Shown here piece after piece: positions 23,789 through 35,868 of a DNA stretch of 64,000 nt. A program made the translations under genes and the position numbers. The notes under the pieces are model-generated. The model saw only the letters and a list, made by a program, of their open reading frames with translations. It searched no databases and was not told the DNA's origin. Origin of the DNA: Stomatobaculum longum (lineage in GTDB: Bacteria > Bacillota > Clostridia > Lachnospirales > Lachnospiraceae); NCBI GenBank assembly GCA_000242235.1, contig JH590861.1, forward strand, positions 77,175-141,174, written 5' to 3'. Position 1 is the first letter of the stretch. Every line of letters begins with the position of its first letter.

Positions 23789-24985
23789 ATGAAAATTCTT
23801 GTCATGAACTGCGGCAGCTCTTCGTTAAAGTATCAGCTCATTGATATGGAGAATGAGAGCGTGCTCGCGAAGGGACTCTGCGAGAGAATCGGCATCGACG
23901 GTTCTCTGCTGACCCACACACCGGCGGGCGGCGAAAAGTATAAGGTCGAGGCAGCTATGCCGAGCCACAAGGAGGCAATTGAGCTCGTCATGCAGGCGCT
24001 GGTAGATCCGTCCCACGGTGTCATCAAGAGCACGGACGAGATTTCGGCAATCGGCCATCGCGTGGTTCACGGCGGAACATATTACAACGAGTCTGTGCTG
24101 GTCAATGAGGACGTGAAGAAGGCAATCGCGGACTGCTTTGACCTGGCTCCCCTTCACAATCCGGCAAACCTCATGGGCATTGAGGCCTGCGAGGCGGCTA
24201 TGCCCGGCAAGCCGAATGTCGCTGTGTTCGATACGGCTTTCGGCATGAGCATGCCGGAGAAGGCTTATCTCTACGCACTGCCCTACGAGTACTACGAGAA
24301 GTACAAGGTGCGTCGCTACGGCTTCCACGGCACCAGCCACAACTTTGTCGCGGGTGAGGTGATCCGGAAGGGCGGCCTCGATCCGAAGAGCGCAAAGGTC
24401 GTCGTGTGCCACCTCGGCAACGGCGCTTCGGTCTCGGCTTCGATCGGCGGCAAGTGTGTCGACACTTCGATGGGTCTCACCCCGCTCGAGGGTCTCATCA
24501 TGGGCACCCGCTCTGGCGACATTGACCCCGCAATCATTCAGTTTATCTGCGAGCACGAGAAGCTCACGGTCGAAGAGATGACCGATGTCCTGAACAAGAA
24601 GTCCGGTGTCCTGGGCTTAAGCAACGGCATTTCCTCCGACTTCCGCGACATTGACGATGCGGCAAACGGCGGCAATCACCTTGCGAAGGTCGCACTCGAG
24701 GCGTACACGCTCCGCGTCGCAAAGTACATCGGCGCTTATGTCGCGGCGATGAACGGCGTCGATGCGATTGCCTTCACGGCAGGTGTCGGCGAGAACGACA
24801 AGTTCATGAGAAAGAATATCTGCGCTTACCTCGGCTACCTCGGCGTCAAGATTGACGATGAGAGAAACAATGTCCGCGGCGAAGAGCGCCTCATTTCGAC
24901 CGACGACTCGAAGGTGCAGGTGTACCTCCTGCCGACCAACGAGGAGCTCGCAATCGCAAGAGATACGCTGAAGCTGACCAAGTAA
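23789..24985 (+). CDS. ackA: acetate kinase
   Basis: 398 residues, family-typical length. It opens ILVMNCGSSSLKYQL, has GHRVVHGG, RYGFHGTSHN, and HLGNGASV, the conserved ATP and acetate sites, and later GVLGLSNGISSDFRD. It interconverts acetyl phosphate and ADP with acetate and ATP, the final energy-yielding step of mixed-acid fermentation. It precedes pta by 60 bases, the reverse of the pta-ackA order I would expect. GAAGGGGGAA is the ribosome site. Codon use is strongly biased, in keeping with high expression. Confidence 0.97.
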   Translation: MKILVMNCGSSSLKYQLIDMENESVLAKGLCERIGIDGSLLTHTPAGGEKYKVEAAMPSHKEAIELVMQALVDPSHGVIKSTDEISAIGHRVVHGGTYYNESVLVNEDVKKAIADCFDLAPLHNPANLMGIEACEAAMPGKPNVAVFDTAFGMSMPEKAYLYALPYEYYEKYKVRRYGFHGTSHNFVAGEVIRKGGLDPKSAKVVVCHLGNGASVSASIGGKCVDTSMGLTPLEGLIMGTRSGDIDPAIIQFICEHEKLTVEEMTDVLNKKSGVLGLSNGISSDFRDIDDAANGGNHLAKVALEAYTLRVAKYIGAYVAAMNGVDAIAFTAGVGENDKFMRKNICAYLGYLGVKIDDERNNVRGEERLISTDDSKVQVYLLPTNEELAIARDTLKLTK

Positions 24986-25045
24986 AACAGGCGGGGCAAT
25001 GCGCCCCGGCAAGGTTCATCCCGGAACGGGAGAAAGGAAAACCTT

Positions 25046-26029
25046 ATGTATACATTCGGCACTATGATTAACAAGCTCAAGGGGAACCCGAAGACCATCG
25101 TGTTTACGGAGGGTACGGATCCGCGTATTCTCGAGGCGGCATCGCGCCTCTTGGCGAGCAACTTCTTAAAGCCGATTCTGGTCGGTAACCCGGCGGCAAT
25201 CGAGGCAGCGGCGGAGGATGCGGGCTACAACATCCGCGGCGCACAGATTGTCGATCCGGAGAACTTTGACCGCTTTGACGAGATGGTCGAGATGTTCTGC
25301 GAGATCAGAAAGTCGAAGGGCGTGACCCCGGAGCAGGCGAAGAAGATTCTCTCCGGCGCAAACTACTTCGGCACCATGCTGATCAAGATGGGCATCGGCG
25401 ACTGCCTGCTCGGCGGCGCTACCTACTCCACCGCAGACACGGTTCGTCCGGCGCTTCAGATCATCAAGACCAAGCCGGGCAACAAGATTGTTTCCTCCTG
25501 CTTCATCCTGGTTCGTCCGTCCGCAACCGGTGACAACGAGCTGCTCGCAATGGCAGACTGCGCAATCAACATCAAGCCGACCGAGGACGAGCTCGTCGAG
25601 ATTTGCGGCGAGACCGTGAACTGCGCAAAGATTTTCGGCATTGACCCGAAGGTTGCTTTCCTCAGCTATTCGACCGTGGGCTCCGGCTCCGGCGAGGATG
25701 TCGACAAGATGAGAAATGCCTGCGCAAAGGCAAAGGCTGCTTTCCCGGACGAGGCAATCGACGGCGAGATGCAGTTTGACGCAGCGGTTTCCCCGACCGT
25801 CGCGCGCACCAAGATAAAGGACAGCAAGGTCGCAGGCTATGCGAACACCTTCATTTTCCCGGACATCAATGCGGGTAACATCGGCTACAAGATTGCACAG
25901 AGACTCGGCGGCTTCGACGCTTACGGCCCGATTCTGCTCGGTCTGAATGCGCCGATCAACGACCTTTCGAGAGGCTGCAACGCGCTCGAGGTCTATTCGA
26001 TGGCGATTGTGACGGCAGCGCTCGCATAA
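25046..26029 (+). CDS. pta: phosphate acetyltransferase
   Basis: 327 residues, the short form without the DRTGG and P-loop regulatory domains. Recognisable segments include TIVFTEGTDPRILEAA and VSPTVARTKI, and the C-terminal ILLGLNAPINDLSRGC. It converts acetyl-CoA and phosphate to acetyl phosphate and CoA. It is transcribed with ackA; a GGGGC/GCCCC hairpin in the 60-base gap lacks a T run and is probably not a terminator. The ribosome site is GAGAAAGGAAAA. Confidence 0.95.
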   Translation: MYTFGTMINKLKGNPKTIVFTEGTDPRILEAASRLLASNFLKPILVGNPAAIEAAAEDAGYNIRGAQIVDPENFDRFDEMVEMFCEIRKSKGVTPEQAKKILSGANYFGTMLIKMGIGDCLLGGATYSTADTVRPALQIIKTKPGNKIVSSCFILVRPSATGDNELLAMADCAINIKPTEDELVEICGETVNCAKIFGIDPKVAFLSYSTVGSGSGEDVDKMRNACAKAKAAFPDEAIDGEMQFDAAVSPTVARTKIKDSKVAGYANTFIFPDINAGNIGYKIAQRLGGFDAYGPILLGLNAPINDLSRGCNALEVYSMAIVTAALA

Positions 26030-26043
26030 GTGTCATAAACAGC

Positions 26044-26072
26044 TTGACAGGATAGATGTTGTATATTACACT
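26044..26072 (+). promoter_or_regulatory. rpmF promoter
   Basis: -35 TTGACA (26044-26049), 17-base spacer, -10 TACACT (26067-26072). Confidence 0.8.
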
Positions 26073-26145
26073 AAGCCTGTTATGCCAGAAATGGATGATT
26101 GCGGTTTATAACCGTTAACGCTACGAGGTGAGGAGGTGTTTCAGG

Positions 26146-26328
26146 ATGTCGATTTGTCCGAAGAATAAATCTTCCAAGGGCCACAGAGATCAGAGAAGAG
26201 CCAACTGGAAGATGGGCGTGATGAACCTTGTCAAGTGCCCGAAGTGCGGCGAGCTCATGATGCCGCATCGCGTCTGCAAGAACTGCGGGACGTACAATAA
26301 GAAGGAGATCGTGAAAGTCGCTGACTGA
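26146..26328 (+). CDS. rpmF: 50S ribosomal protein L32
   Basis: 60 residues from ATG 26146 (GAGGAGGTG upstream). It starts SICPKNKSSKGHRDQRRAN and carries four Cys in CPKCG and CKNCG, the zinc-binding form. In many Firmicutes rpmF is preceded by a DUF177 (YceD) gene, which is missing here. It is followed by a terminator and the plsX promoter. Confidence 0.95.
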   Translation: MSICPKNKSSKGHRDQRRANWKMGVMNLVKCPKCGELMMPHRVCKNCGTYNKKEIVKVAD

Positions 26329-26356
26329 GCCTTTCTTCCTGCGAAATAATGCATGA

Positions 26357-26390
26357 ACCGCTCCGGACGAAAGTCCGGGGCGGTTTTCTT
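26357..26390 (+). terminator. rpmF terminator
   Basis: Twelve-base arms ACCGCTCCGGAC and GTCCGGGGCGGT with one wobble, GAAA loop and a T-rich tail. Confidence 0.85.
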
Positions 26391-26396
26391 TACAAC

Positions 26397-26425
26397 TTGC
26401 GGGGCAGGGTGCTTTGCTTTATCAT
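26397..26425 (+). promoter_or_regulatory. plsX operon promoter
   Basis: -35 TTGCGG (26397-26402), 17-base spacer, -10 TATCAT (26420-26425). Confidence 0.75.
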
Positions 26426-26448
26426 TAGGTACACAGAGGTGAAATCAT

Positions 26449-27453
26449 ATGGTGAGAGTTGCAGTGGACGCAATGGGCGGCGACAATGCGCCCGGCGAAA
26501 TTGTGAAGGGTTGCCTTCTGGCACTTCAAAAGAGTGAGGCGGTAAAGATTCTGCTCTGCGGCAAGGAAGAAATTCTGAGACAGCTGGTGGGGCAGCAGTA
26601 TCCGGCGGAGCGCCTCGAAATTGTACCGGCATCGGAAGTGATTGAGACGGGCGATGTCCCGGTCGTTTCGGTGCGAAAAAAGAAGGATTCCTCTCTCGTG
26701 GTCGGTATGAAGCTGATCCGCGAGGAGAGAGCGGATGCCTTTGTCTCGGCCGGCAATTCCGGCGCAATCCTGGTCGGCGGACAGGTGCTGGTCGGCAGAT
26801 TGCCGGGCGTGGAGCGCGCGCCGTTTGCCCCCCTCATTCCGACCGAAGACGGCGGCGTGACGCTGCTCCTCGATTCCGGAGCGAATGTGGACGCGAAGGC
26901 GGCGCATCTCGTGCAGTTTGCCGAGATGGGTTCGCTTTACATGGAGAAGGCGCTCGGCATTGAAAAGCCCCGCGTCGCGATCCTGAATGTGGGAGTCGAG
27001 GAGGAGAAGGGCAATGCGCTTGTCAAGGAGACATATCCGCTCCTCAAGGCGACGCCCGGGATTAACTTTATCGGCAGCATCGAGGCACGCGAAGTGTTGC
27101 ACGGGCAGGCGGATGTCTGCGTCGCGGAGGCCTTTACCGGAAACATGGTGCTAAAGGCCATCGAGGGAACCGCATCTACTTTCCAGCACATCATCAAGCG
27201 AGCTGCCATGTCGAATCTGCGGAGTAAAATCGGTGCGGCGCTACTCAAGCCGGCGCTCAAAGAGGCGCTGCAGAGTTTTGACGCCTCCCGTTACGGCGGC
27301 GCGCCGATGCTGGGACTCCGCGGTCTTGTGGTCAAGGTGCACGGCAACGCAAAGGCGGCGGAGGTCTGCAACGCTGTGCTGCAGTGCGAGACCTTTGAGA
27401 GGCAGCATGTATTACAGAGTATTGCGGAGGCAGTGAATGTCAGAGAGGGATGA
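26449..27453 (+). CDS. plsX: phosphate acyltransferase PlsX
   Basis: 334 residues. It begins VRVAVDAMGGDNAPGEIVKG, the PlsX signature, and later has SAGNSGAILVGG. It transfers acyl groups from acyl-ACP to phosphate, giving acyl-phosphate for PlsY; plsY lies at 47988. It overlaps the ACP gene downstream by 17 bases, so substrate carrier and enzyme are co-translated. The start is ATG 26449. Confidence 0.96.
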   Translation: MVRVAVDAMGGDNAPGEIVKGCLLALQKSEAVKILLCGKEEILRQLVGQQYPAERLEIVPASEVIETGDVPVVSVRKKKDSSLVVGMKLIREERADAFVSAGNSGAILVGGQVLVGRLPGVERAPFAPLIPTEDGGVTLLLDSGANVDAKAAHLVQFAEMGSLYMEKALGIEKPRVAILNVGVEEEKGNALVKETYPLLKATPGINFIGSIEAREVLHGQADVCVAEAFTGNMVLKAIEGTASTFQHIIKRAAMSNLRSKIGAALLKPALKEALQSFDASRYGGAPMLGLRGLVVKVHGNAKAAEVCNAVLQCETFERQHVLQSIAEAVNVREG

Positions 27454-27676
27454 GATTCGGCGCATTGTCGCAGAGATACTGGAACTCCCGCTCACAGAGC
27501 TCGATGACGGCGCGAGCTTCACGGAAGTCTATTTCGCGGACTCCCTGGAGCGCTACCGCATTGTGCTCGCACTCGAAACATTCTTTGACCTGCATTTTCC
27601 GCCCGAGGCGCTCGACAAGATTCAGTCTGTCGAGTCTGCGGAGCGCGCCATTCGCGCGCTCCCTGCCGGGCGATGA
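27437..27676 (+). CDS. acyl carrier protein
   Basis: 79 residues. The conserved ADSLE motif (DSL with the phosphopantetheine Ser) lies in helix 2, followed by IVLALETFFDLHFPPEAL. It carries growing acyl chains. It is more divergent than housekeeping AcpP (YFADSLERY in place of the usual GADSLDTVE), so it may be a second ACP dedicated to PlsX. It overlaps plsX and precedes rnc by 12 bases. Confidence 0.82.
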   Translation: MSERDEIRRIVAEILELPLTELDDGASFTEVYFADSLERYRIVLALETFFDLHFPPEALDKIQSVESAERAIRALPAGR

Positions 27677-27688
27677 GAGGAGAAGGAT

Positions 27689-28386
27689 TTGAATTCCGAG
27701 ACCATTGAGGCGTTGGAGGGAAAGATTGGCTATACGTTCCGGGACCGCTCACTGTTGGTTCTGGCACTCACACACACCTCATTTGCGAATGAGGCGCACA
27801 GCGGTCATCTGGGTTCCAACGAGAGACTGGAATTTCTGGGGGACGCCGTGCTGGAGCTTGTGAGCTCCGATTTCTTTTACCGGGAAAAACCGAAACTCAG
27901 CGAGGGCGAGCTCACGAAACTGCGCGCGAGCTTTGTCTGTGAGCCGGCACTCGCCTATTGCGCGGAGCAGATTCCGCTTCCGCCCTATCTGCTGCTCGGA
28001 AGAGGCGAGGAGATGACCGGCGGCAGACTGCGCCCGAGCATCGTGAGCGATGCGATGGAGGCGGTAATCGGTGCCATCTATCTGGACGGCGGTCTCACAC
28101 CGGCGCGCGCTTACATTGACCGCTTTATCCTGAATGACATTGAGGGCAAGCGCTATTTTTACGACGCAAAGACCATACTCCAGGAGGAGATTCAGAAGGA
28201 CAAGGATGCCGTGCTCTCGTACGAACTGCGCGGCGAGGAGGGGCCGGAGCACTTGAAGCGCTTCACGGTCGCGGCGCTCCGGGACGGCGTGCCGCTCGCC
28301 GAGGGCGAAGGCAGCAGCAAGAAGGAAGCGGAGCAGCGGGCGGCCTATGCGGCGCTCCTTGCGCTCGGCATTGCGGAGGGCGGCAC

Positions 28387-28396
<10 letters not shown>
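27689..28396 (+). CDS. rnc: ribonuclease III
   Basis: 235 residues from TTG 27689 (GAGGAGAAGGA upstream). The signature NERLEFLGDAVLE is clear, with acidic catalytic residues in SDAMEAVIGAIYLDGG. The C-terminal double-stranded RNA-binding domain ends with GEGSSKKEAEQRAAYAAL. It matures rRNA and degrades duplex RNA. It overlaps smc by 10 bases. Confidence 0.95.
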
Positions 28397-31944
<3,548 letters not shown>

Positions 31945-31952
31945 GAGGAACA

Positions 31953-32909
31953 ATGGCAGAAGAGAAAAAGGGATTTTTCAGCCGCCTCGTGGCGGGACTC
32001 GAGAAAACCCGCAAGGCAGTGGTCTACGGCCTGGACGATTTGTTCAACGGACCCGGAGAAGTGGACGATGACTTTTATGATGAACTCGAAGAGATTCTGA
32101 TTACCGGCGATGTGGGCGTCCGCGCGACGGAGGAAATTCTCGAAGAGCTGCGCGCCATGACAGAGGAAAGACATGTGCGGGCGCGGAGCGCCTGCCGGGA
32201 TCTTCTGATCGAGAGCATCAAGTCCAGAATGGACCTCGGCGAAAATGCCTATGACTTTGAGAAGACCCCCTCCGTGTTGCTCTTAATCGGTGTGAACGGT
32301 GTCGGCAAGACGACAACCGCCGGGAAGATGGCGGCGCAGGCGAAGGCAGACGGCAGACGCGTGTTGCTCGCAGGCGCGGATACCTTCCGCGCGGCGGCCA
32401 TCGAGCAGCTGGAGGCGTGGTCGCAGCGCGCCGGGGTCGAGATGGTCAAGGCGACGGCGGGCGCAGACCCGGCCGCGGTCGTCTTCGACGCCTGCCAGGC
32501 TTCGCGCGCGCGGCGCACGGATCTTCTGATTTGCGACACGGCGGGCCGGCTCCACAACAAGAAGAATCTGATGGAGGAGCTACGGAAGATTGACCGCGTG
32601 GTGCAGCGGGAGCTGCCGGAGTACCGGAGAGAGACCCTTTTGGTGCTCGATGGCACAACGGGCCAGAACGCAATCGAGCAGGCGAAGGAGTTCGGCGACA
32701 TCTGCGATATCTCGGGTGTCGTGCTGACCAAGCTCGACGGCTCCGCAAAGGGCGGTGTCGCGATTGCGATTCAGGCGGAGTTAAAGCTTCCGGTCAAGTA
32801 CATCGGCGTCGGCGAGAAGATTGACGATCTCAGAAAGTTTGACGCAGGGCAGTATGTCGAGGCGCTGTTCGCCAGAGAGCCGGACAGAGAGAGTGAAGAG
32901 GAGGCATAA
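31953..32909 (+). CDS. ftsY: signal recognition particle receptor FtsY
   Basis: 318 residues with a short acidic A domain. The NG domain has GVNGVGKTTTAGKMAAQAK, DTAGRLHNKKNL and TKLDGSAKGG. It is the membrane receptor that pairs with Ffh, encoded at 35869, to deliver nascent chains to the translocon. It follows smc by 8 bases, a common Firmicute arrangement. Confidence 0.96.
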   Translation: MAEEKKGFFSRLVAGLEKTRKAVVYGLDDLFNGPGEVDDDFYDELEEILITGDVGVRATEEILEELRAMTEERHVRARSACRDLLIESIKSRMDLGENAYDFEKTPSVLLLIGVNGVGKTTTAGKMAAQAKADGRRVLLAGADTFRAAAIEQLEAWSQRAGVEMVKATAGADPAAVVFDACQASRARRTDLLICDTAGRLHNKKNLMEELRKIDRVVQRELPEYRRETLLVLDGTTGQNAIEQAKEFGDICDISGVVLTKLDGSAKGGVAIAIQAELKLPVKYIGVGEKIDDLRKFDAGQYVEALFAREPDRESEEEA

Positions 32910-32914
32910 GCGGT

Positions 32915-34144
32915 ATGGAACCGATGACATTGGAGGCTTTTGAAGAGGCAAGCGACAGAGTCCGCGAGGTGACCAAGGAAACTAAGTTAATTTACTCGGA
33001 CTTCTTTTCCAAGCAGAGCGGCAACAAGGTCTACTTTAAGCCGGAGAATTTGCAGCAGACCGGCGCCTACAAGGTGCGCGGCGCTTACTATAAGATTTCG
33101 ACGATGGATGAGAGTGCGCGGGAAAAAGGCTTGATTACCGCTTCGGCGGGAAACCACGCGCAGGGCGTCGCCTTTGCGGCAAAGCTCGCGGGCGTGAAGG
33201 CGACGGTCTGCATGCCGACGGTGACACCGCTCATGAAGATTAACCGCACCAAGGCGCTCGGCGCGGAGGTTGTGCTCTCCGGTGATGTCTTTGACGACGC
33301 GTTAAAGCGCGCCTATGAGATTGCGGCCGAGACCGGCGCCACCTTTGTGCATCCGTTTGACGACCTGACGGTCGCAACCGGCCAGGGCAGCATCGCGATG
33401 GAAATCGTGAAAGAGCTGCCGACGGTCGACTACATTCTCGTGCCGATCGGCGGCGGCGGCCTCGCGAGCGGCGTCTCGACTCTCGCGAAACTGTTGAATC
33501 CGAACATCCATGTGATCGGCGTGGAGCCGGAGAATGCGGCCTGCATGAAGGCTTCGCTCGCGGCGGGCGAGGTCGTGACGCTGCCGAGTGCCAACACGAT
33601 TGCGGACGGCACTGCGGTGAAGCGGCCCGGCGAGAAGATTTTCCCCTATATCCAAAAGAACCTGGACGGCATCATCACGATTCAGGACAATGAGCTGATT
33701 GTCTCCTTCCTCGACATGGTCGAGAACCACAAGATGATCGTCGAGAACTCGGGTCTTCTGACCGTCGCGGCGCTGAAGCACCTCGATGTCGAGAACAAGA
33801 AGATTGTGAGCATTCTCTCGGGCGGCAACATGGATGTGATTACGATGGCGTCTCTGATTCAGCACGGCCTCATTCAGAGAGACCGCATCTTCACAGTCTC
33901 GGTGCTGCTCCCGGATAAGCCCGGCCAGCTTGCACGCGTTGCCGAGGTCATCGCCGAGGAGAGCGGCAACGTGATTAAGCTCGAGCACAACCAGTTTGTG
34001 AGCATCAACCGCAATGCGGCGGTGGAACTCCGTATCACGATGGAGGCTTTTGGCACCGAACACAAAGAAAAAATTTGTGAGCGCCTGAAGAAAGAGGGGT
34101 ATCGCCCGAAACTTGTGCGCTCGAAGGGGACCTACGGTGAATGA
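32915..34144 (+). CDS. ilvA: threonine ammonia-lyase (threonine dehydratase)
   Basis: 409 residues. The pyridoxal phosphate lysine is in TGAYKVRGAYYKI, with SAGNHAQGVAFAA and the glycine loop IGGGGLASGV. A C-terminal ACT domain (VSVLLPDKPGQLARVAEVIA) senses amino acids. It deaminates threonine to 2-oxobutyrate and ammonia, for isoleucine synthesis or threonine breakdown. The medium length with one ACT domain fits TIGR01127-type enzymes. It is an odd neighbour for smc and ftsY, 5 bases downstream of ftsY. Confidence 0.92.
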   Translation: MEPMTLEAFEEASDRVREVTKETKLIYSDFFSKQSGNKVYFKPENLQQTGAYKVRGAYYKISTMDESAREKGLITASAGNHAQGVAFAAKLAGVKATVCMPTVTPLMKINRTKALGAEVVLSGDVFDDALKRAYEIAAETGATFVHPFDDLTVATGQGSIAMEIVKELPTVDYILVPIGGGGLASGVSTLAKLLNPNIHVIGVEPENAACMKASLAAGEVVTLPSANTIADGTAVKRPGEKIFPYIQKNLDGIITIQDNELIVSFLDMVENHKMIVENSGLLTVAALKHLDVENKKIVSILSGGNMDVITMASLIQHGLIQRDRIFTVSVLLPDKPGQLARVAEVIAEESGNVIKLEHNQFVSINRNAAVELRITMEAFGTEHKEKICERLKKEGYRPKLVRSKGTYGE

Positions 34145-35435
34145 GTCGGCAAAGAGCAACCTGCTCTATTTCGTAAAATGGACGCTTTACGCGATTGTCA
34201 CCGGCCTGCTGGTCGGTTTTATCGGCATGCTGTTCCGGAAGGGCGTTGATTTCGGAACCGCAAACTGGAACGCACATCCGCAGTTTCTGCTGCTCGCGCC
34301 GTTCTCGGCGATGTTGATTGTGGGGCTCGAGAAGCTCTTACACGAGGAGAAAAACGGCGGCACCAACACCGTCATCGACTCGATCACCGAGGGCAAACAC
34401 ATCACGGTGCAGACCGCGCCGCTCATCTTTCTCTCGACGGTGCTCTCGCATCTGGTCGGCGCTTCGGTCGGACGAGAGGGCGCGGCGCTCATGATCGGCG
34501 GAAGCCTCGGCGAAGCGCTCTCCAAGGCGTTTCGTATGGACGAGAAGGATAAGCGTATCGCGATTATGTGCGGCATGTCCGCCTGCTTCGCCGCGATTTT
34601 CGGGACGCCGCTCGCGGCGGCCATCTTCCCGATGGAGATGATTTCTATCGGCATCATGTACTACGCGGCGCTGATTCCCTGCCTCTTCGCGGCATTTATC
34701 GCGGCCCATGTCTCGGTGCGCTTCGGTGTCTACGGCGAGGCCTTCCCGGTCACGGAAGTGCCGGCGTTTAACCTGCGCGGCGCGGTCATGGTCATTTTCT
34801 TTGCGGTGCTCTGCGCCGTTCTCGCGATGGCCTTCAGCATTCTTCTGTATCGCGGACACCGCTATACGGCGGAGCGTTTCCCGAACCCGTGGATGCGCGG
34901 TGTGGTCGGCGCGGTCGCGCTGCTCTGCCTGACGGCGCTGAACCAGCAGTTCTTTACGCACGCGCTCGACTTTAACGGCGGCGGCTTTGCGCTGATTGAG
35001 AAGGCCTATCGGGGCGAGGCGGCCTGGTACAGCTTTCTCTTTAAAATGATATTCACCTGCGCCTGCCTCTTCGGCAGCTTTAAGGGCGGAGAGATTGTGC
35101 CGACCCTCACCATAGGCGCCTGCTTCGGCGCGGCCTTTGCCGGCTGGTTCGGCCTGCCGGTGCCGCTCTACACGGGCATAGGTGTCGCGGCCTTTTTTGC
35201 GGGCATGACGAACAGCCCCTTCACCTCGTTACTCATGACTTTCGAGATATTCGGCTTTGCGGGCATGCCGTACTATGCGTTTGCGATTGCCGTCTGCTTC
35301 ACGCTATCGGGCTACTATGGCCTCTACACGAGCCAGAAGTTCCCCTACTCGAAGACCCAGGCGATGTTCATCAACCGCAAGGGGCCGAGAAAACTCTGGA
35401 ATATTCCGGAGGGCACCGCGGAGACGAAGGAATAA
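34137..35435 (+). CDS. ClC-family chloride channel or Cl-/H+ antiporter
   Basis: 432 residues with about ten membrane segments. ClC signatures are present: GASVGREGAALMIGGSLGE (with the gating Glu in GREG) and FGSFKGGEIVPTLTIGACFG. The usual Pro after GREG is replaced by Ala, a deviation that may alter gating or ion selectivity; related proteins have been tied to fluoride export, so chloride is not certain. GTG 34137 overlaps the ilvA stop and follows AAGGGG. A terminator follows. Confidence 0.82.
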   Translation: MNESAKSNLLYFVKWTLYAIVTGLLVGFIGMLFRKGVDFGTANWNAHPQFLLLAPFSAMLIVGLEKLLHEEKNGGTNTVIDSITEGKHITVQTAPLIFLSTVLSHLVGASVGREGAALMIGGSLGEALSKAFRMDEKDKRIAIMCGMSACFAAIFGTPLAAAIFPMEMISIGIMYYAALIPCLFAAFIAAHVSVRFGVYGEAFPVTEVPAFNLRGAVMVIFFAVLCAVLAMAFSILLYRGHRYTAERFPNPWMRGVVGAVALLCLTALNQQFFTHALDFNGGGFALIEKAYRGEAAWYSFLFKMIFTCACLFGSFKGGEIVPTLTIGACFGAAFAGWFGLPVPLYTGIGVAAFFAGMTNSPFTSLLMTFEIFGFAGMPYYAFAIAVCFTLSGYYGLYTSQKFPYSKTQAMFINRKGPRKLWNIPEGTAETKE

Positions 35436-35440
35436 ATGGA

Positions 35441-35486
35441 ACCGGGAGTGTCAAGGAAAAATACTTGACAGCACTCCCGGTTTTTC
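35441..35486 (+). terminator. ClC gene terminator, overlapping the ylxM promoter
   Basis: Fifteen-base arms ACCGGGAGTGTCAAG (35441-35455) and CTTGACAGCACTCCCGGT (35464-35481), with a three-base bulge, precede T5. The 3' arm contains the -35 box of the next gene. Confidence 0.85.
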
Positions 35487-35493
35487 TTATACT
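35465..35493 (+). promoter_or_regulatory. ylxM-ffh operon promoter inside the terminator hairpin
   Basis: -35 TTGACA (35465-35470), exactly 17-base spacer, -10 TATACT (35488-35493). The expected start of transcription is about 7 bases downstream, at 35500-35501, which is the ylxM ATG. No ribosome site fits in between, so the mRNA looks leaderless. Confidence 0.78.
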
Positions 35494-35500
35494 GGGACGC

Positions 35501-35857
35501 ATGGGAAAAGAAAGAGCAGAGAAATTCGCGGATCGCGACCTTCTCTTTGACTTTTACGCGGAGCTTCTGACCGAGCACCAGCGACACATATTTGAGGCGG
35601 TCGTCTTTCTCGACTGTTCGCTCAGCGAAGTCGCGAAGGAGGCGGGCATCAGCCGCCAGGGCGTCTCGGATCTCGTGCGCCGCACCGAAGAACAGCTCTA
35701 CGCGTATGAGGAAAAACTGCACCTCGCGGAAAAGTTCCGCGAAGAGCAGCGCATCCTCACCGCGATTCAAGCCGTTTGTGCGGGCGGCAACAGAGAGACG
35801 GCGCTCCCGGCAATTCAGAAACTCACGGACGAGCTCTTGCAGCTCACAGCGCGCTAA
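35501..35857 (+). CDS. ylxM: YlxM-family HTH protein (SRP-associated)
   Basis: 118 residues from ATG 35501. The pattern is DLLFDFYAELLTEHQRHIFE, followed by a helix-turn-helix SEVAKEAGISRQGVSDLV. YlxM proteins are almost always encoded before ffh, and there are reports of effects on SRP GTPase activity. The -10 box ends 7 bases before the start codon, so translation would have to begin on a leaderless message. The alternative TTG at 35465 lies inside the promoter and is rejected. ffh begins 11 bases after its stop. Confidence 0.87.
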   Translation: MGKERAEKFADRDLLFDFYAELLTEHQRHIFEAVVFLDCSLSEVAKEAGISRQGVSDLVRRTEEQLYAYEEKLHLAEKFREEQRILTAIQAVCAGGNRETALPAIQKLTDELLQLTAR

Positions 35858-35868
35858 GGAGGAAGCCT

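Noticed and set aside
25000..25030. Terminator between ackA and pta
   Set aside because: The GC hairpin has no T run.
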